Below, piece by piece: positions 61,427 to 64,000 of a stretch of 64,000 nt of DNA; the stretch's first letter is position 1, and every line of letters begins with the position of its first letter. Source of the stretch: Mesorhizobium sp. STM 4661 (lineage in GTDB: Bacteria > Pseudomonadota > Alphaproteobacteria > Rhizobiales > Rhizobiaceae); contig NZ_CAAF010000064.1 in the NCBI RefSeq assembly GCF_000359125.1, forward strand, positions 1 through 64,000, read 5' to 3'. The translations under genes and the position numbers were made by a program. The notes under the pieces were generated by a model. The model worked only from the letters and a program-made list of their open reading frames with translations, had not been told where the DNA came from and ran no database searches.

Positions 61427-61996
61427 AAGGGGGCGTGTGTTCGCCCCTGCTCTCATGGGAACTTAGGCCGCCGGACAAAGCCGGCGGCCGCGTATCGGGG
61501 ACACGAACTGATCGAGCGTCGCACGCTGCTTTCGGAAGTCCTGGTGGAGTTGCTTCCGACGCGCAGCACTCGCCGCGACCAACCTCGATTCTTCCGATCT
61601 GTATGAGAAGGAAAACGGTCCTTTCGGATCTCGCCGAGAGCTGAACGACTCGGCAAACCTTCGCAGTCGTGGGGAGCAGGGAAGTCGAAAACTCATAGTT
61701 CGCATCTTCGCCGACCCCGGGAGCCATTCAAAATCAAGCTCTTGGCTGGCACGCAAGCAGCCAAGCCCTGCTCCGGCAAGCATTTGGCACACACCCTTGC
61801 CTGAATCGCTTCGTTGGCCGCCTTGGATCACAGCGATTCCCGACGTCGTGCGACAACATGCCTGGGCCAAGCGATACCTAGATGACTGACCTCGCCGGCG
61901 AAACGAGATTGCTCGCATTGAGGCGGATGCGAATTTGATTTGCTTGGTAATCCGGCATCCATAGGGCAAACTCCCTGCCGGGCTTCAGGAGGAGAG
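61427..61996. other. intergenic region after phoA
   Basis: About 570 bases without a supported gene. A terminator-like hairpin lies at 61466-61489. A 168-codon open frame on the minus strand (61463-61969) has no coding character and is not accepted. Confidence 0.5.
61466..61489 (+). terminator. hairpin after phoA
   Basis: GGCCGCCGG (61466-61474), loop ACAAAG, CCGGCGGCC (61481-61489): a perfect 9-bp stem 39 bases after the stop, without a T-run. Confidence 0.5.
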
Positions 61997-62503
61997 ATGA
62001 AAGCACGCACCGCCACGGTCGGCGATCTGGAAGACGTTTTTCGTGATCTGTCGAAGCGCATGTCCGACGAATATGTCGCGGCCGGCAAGGACCCCAAGAT
62101 CGCCTACGACAATCTGATGATGAATCTCAAGGAAGGTCGCGCCCACGCGCTTGTTCAGAATGACAAGACCGTCGCGATCATCGCCTGGCATGAGCATAGT
62201 GACGCCGCGGTTACATTATTCGCCGCGCGCGAGGATTTCTTCAACGCCGCGACGGTTCGCTTCTGCAAGCGGCACATTCGCCAAATCCAGGCACTTGCCG
62301 GCAACCTGCCCATTCACTCAACCAGTTGGCTCCGAGGACCTGACGTTGCAAAATGGTTTCGAGTAATCGGCTATGTCGAGAGAGAGCCGGTGGGCGGCGC
62401 CAGCCTGTTTGAATTGCCGCCGGCAGCTTCCGAAAAGCGGATCGGCCAACACGAGGCAGGCGACGAGGAGAGCAATATTTCCGCTCATCGACGCACCGGG
62501 TGA
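61997..62503 (+). CDS. GNAT-like hypothetical protein, possibly phage-derived
   Basis: 168 residues. AGGAGGAG lies just before the ATG. The order of elements (KARTATVGDLEDVFRDLSKR at the start, AHALVQNDKTVAIIAWHEHS in the centre, VAKWFRVIGYVEREPVGGAS toward the end) suggests a GNAT-type fold like the internal virion or scaffold-associated proteins of podophages. No acetyl-CoA pyrophosphate loop (Q/RxxGxG/A) is obvious, so catalysis is doubtful. No other phage gene is nearby. Confidence 0.5.
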   Translation: MKARTATVGDLEDVFRDLSKRMSDEYVAAGKDPKIAYDNLMMNLKEGRAHALVQNDKTVAIIAWHEHSDAAVTLFAAREDFFNAATVRFCKRHIRQIQALAGNLPIHSTSWLRGPDVAKWFRVIGYVEREPVGGASLFELPPAASEKRIGQHEAGDEESNISAHRRTG

Positions 62504-62545
62504 TCCCAGGCATTTTCAACCCTGCGCAAACCTTGCCGGATCTTG

Positions 62546-62562
62546 ATGCATGTCGCGCAAAA
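62546..62562. repeat. partial copy of the ATGYATGTCG repeat
   Basis: ATGCATGTCGCGCAAAA at 62546-62562 differs by one base from the start of the element at 9267-9283. It lies in the gap between the GNAT-like gene and the M20 gene (62504-62766), which holds no supported gene. Confidence 0.5.
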
Positions 62563-62766
62563 CGCGACGCGCTTTCGCATTCATCGCGCATGTCGCCTGA
62601 TGGACCGGACCACCGCCTTCCGCGATCACGCAATACCCGGTCCTGTGACATTTGCTACCTTTCTTCCCGTGCGGATTTGATTTCCGCCTGGCCGGTGCCC
62701 ATCAGGCAACCTACCCCAACGCCCCCCACAGTGGCGCCGGCCACCTTCCCAGCATGCCGAGCCACT

Positions 62767-63957
62767 TCATTGCGGCACCGCGAGCGCTTTGCAGGGAAGT
62801 GCCTGCCCGACCAGATTGACGTAGTAGCGCAACACCGTCGGCACGATCTCGTCGTTGAAGACGTAGCGATCGCCATGCAGACCCTCGCCGGGGCCGACAT
62901 CGCCAACGCCGATCCAGGCGTAGCAGCCGCCTGTCTCGCGGACCATGAAAGCGAAATCCTCGCAGCCGAGGCTTGGGCTGAACTCGGTCGAGACGTTCTC
63001 CCTGCCGACAGTGGCGGCAGCCGCCTCTACGGCGCGGCCCGTCGCATCCGCCGTGTTGATGAGCGGCGGATAACCCTTTTTGTAGTCGAGCGTGGCGTTG
63101 AGCGAATGGGCCGCGGCAATACCCCGGGCGATCTCGCCGATCAGCCGCTCGCAGTGATCGGAATGGCCGGGCTCGAAAAAGCGGCAGGTGCCTTGCAGCC
63201 AGACCTTGCCCGGCACGATGTTGCCGACATTGCCGCCATGGATCTGCGTGAGACTGACGACAAGCGCGCTTTGCGGATCGACCGAGCGGCTGACGATGCG
63301 CTGGACGGCCTGGACAAAGGCGCCGGCGGCCAGGATCGGATCGTCGCCGAGCTGCGGCATGGCGGCATGCGCGCCAAGACCCTCGAAGGTCAGTTCGAAA
63401 GTGTCGACGGCCGCCATCTGCGGTCCGACGCGCGCGGCGATCGTCCCCAGCCTGACGCCCGGCCAATTGTGCACGGCATACATCGCCTCGACCGGGAAAC
63501 GCCTGAACAGGCCGTCCTCGATCATGCGCATGCCGCCGCCTTCGTTTTCTTCGGCCGGCTGGAAGACGAAGCACACGGTGCCGTCGAAGGCGCGCGATTG
63601 GCTAAGCAGCCTGGCGGCGCCGAGCAGCATGGCGGTGTGGCCGTCATGGCCGCAGGCATGCATCACGCCCGCCTTCCCAGAGGCATAAGGCAAGCCGGTT
63701 TTCTCCACGACCGGAAGCGCGTCCAGCTCGGCGCGAAGACCGATGGCGCGCGTGCCGGTGCCGCTGCGCAGGACACCGACAACCCCGGTGCCGCCGATCC
63801 CCTCATGCACCTCGTCGAAGCCGAAGGCGCGCAGTTTCTCAGTGACGAAGCGTGCCGTTTCGTGCTCGTTGAACCCGAGTTCGGGATTGGCATGGATATG
63901 GTGCCGCCATTCGATGACCTCTGGCGTCAGCGCGGCGATGGGATCATTGTGCAGCAT
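62767..63957 (-). CDS. M20 amidohydrolase (hippurate hydrolase/IAA-amino acid hydrolase type)
   Basis: 396 residues. Zinc-dependent hydrolysis of N-acyl amino acids. Seen: EWRHHIHANPELGFNEHETA at the N-terminus, GLRAELDALPVVEKTGLPYA, ACGHDGHTAMLLGAA, FVFQPAEENEGGGMRMIEDG, and SPSLGCEDFAFMVRETGGCY near the end. GGAGGA precedes the ATG at 63957, which is preferred over an ATG 5 codons earlier. It is the last gene in the window, close to its edge, so nothing can be said about its operon. Confidence 0.93.
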   Translation of the reverse strand: MLHNDPIAALTPEVIEWRHHIHANPELGFNEHETARFVTEKLRAFGFDEVHEGIGGTGVVGVLRSGTGTRAIGLRAELDALPVVEKTGLPYASGKAGVMHACGHDGHTAMLLGAARLLSQSRAFDGTVCFVFQPAEENEGGGMRMIEDGLFRRFPVEAMYAVHNWPGVRLGTIAARVGPQMAAVDTFELTFEGLGAHAAMPQLGDDPILAAGAFVQAVQRIVSRSVDPQSALVVSLTQIHGGNVGNIVPGKVWLQGTCRFFEPGHSDHCERLIGEIARGIAAAHSLNATLDYKKGYPPLINTADATGRAVEAAAATVGRENVSTEFSPSLGCEDFAFMVRETGGCYAWIGVGDVGPGEGLHGDRYVFNDEIVPTVLRYYVNLVGQALPCKALAVPQ

Positions 63958-64000
63958 GATACTCTCCTCCATGGCGGCAAAGGGCGGTTATGGTCCGCTC

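Noticed and set aside
59873..61456. 527-codon open frame on the minus strand
   Set aside because: Antisense to phoA over its full length, an artefact of high GC.
61463..61969. 168-codon minus-strand frame after phoA
   Set aside because: Begins near a hairpin, has Arg/Ser-rich random composition and no start signal.
1..64000. CRISPR arrays, rRNA genes, toxin-antitoxin or known antiphage systems
   Set aside because: No evenly spaced direct repeats, no rRNA-like sequence, and no recognisable Cas, restriction-modification or toxin domains were seen in any accepted gene.

Overview
The window reads as chromosome of a Rhizobiales alphaproteobacterium, most likely Mesorhizobium or a close relative. 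Evidence: an ExoR-type regulator, the valS-popZ-tolC-isoaspartyl methyltransferase order, Ti-type conjugation genes (TraA, TraC, TraD) with a matching oriT core, high GC, and several short palindromic repeats of a kind common between rhizobial genes. The genus is an inference from gene content; no marker gene was compared.

Region 1 (1-12.8 kb) is core chromosome on the minus strand: ilvD overlapping exoR, a FadL/OmpP1-type porin, valS, popZ, a TolC-family channel and an isoaspartyl methyltransferase-like gene, then tRNA-Cys(GCA), a small membrane protein and tRNA-Asn(GTT). Intergenic spaces carry palindromic repeats.

Region 2 (12.9-39.3 kb) looks like an accessory island for the cell envelope. 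It opens with a damaged 3' fragment of tRNA-Glu(TTC). It holds a HlyD-like protein with a DUF3302 partner, three tandem DUF1254/DUF1214 genes, a membrane-anchored regulator with TolB-like and TPR parts, and a long plus-strand run of exported proteins: two outer-membrane barrels, a DUF2092 protein, two paralogous small basic exported proteins, an orphan glycine-betaine-type binding protein, an L,D-transpeptidase, a lipoprotein and an alpha/beta hydrolase lipoprotein. An arylsulfatase, its formylglycine-generating enzyme, DUF202 and DUF1622 membrane proteins and an MscS channel follow. A motif built on GTAA(C/G)TTAC recurs at four intergenic sites (21055, 23025, 23210, 30348) around the regulator and its neighbours. 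It is the best candidate for a shared operator and for an undescribed regulon.

Region 3 (39.26-55.3 kb) is a catabolic block between an intact IS1182-family element (39262-40805) and the 3' remnant of a second, nearly identical copy in the same orientation (55130-55303). It encodes a demethylating flavoprotein of the N-methylproline/dimethylglycine type, an ArgE-like deacylase, a LysR regulator, an aldehyde dehydrogenase, a DUF1028 protein, a RidA-like protein, a flavin monooxygenase, a GMC alcohol oxidoreductase and an ABC importer. The perfect inverted repeat TTAGG-N5-CCTAA lies both in the demethylase/argE divergent promoter and upstream of the ABC operon, which ties these units into one probable LysR regulon. 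The substrate may be an N-methylated amino alcohol or betaine; this is inference.

Region 4 (54.0-59.8 kb) is a gene graveyard with conjugative remains: fragments of a TetR regulator, pyruvate dehydrogenase E2, a DUF3363 relaxase and an RraA-like protein, then apparently intact TraD and TraC, an oriT core and a TraA relaxase cut off inside its helicase domain. Region 5 (59.8-64 kb) has a PhoA-type alkaline phosphatase behind a perfectly spaced Pho box, a small GNAT/phage-like protein and an M20 amidohydrolase at the window edge.
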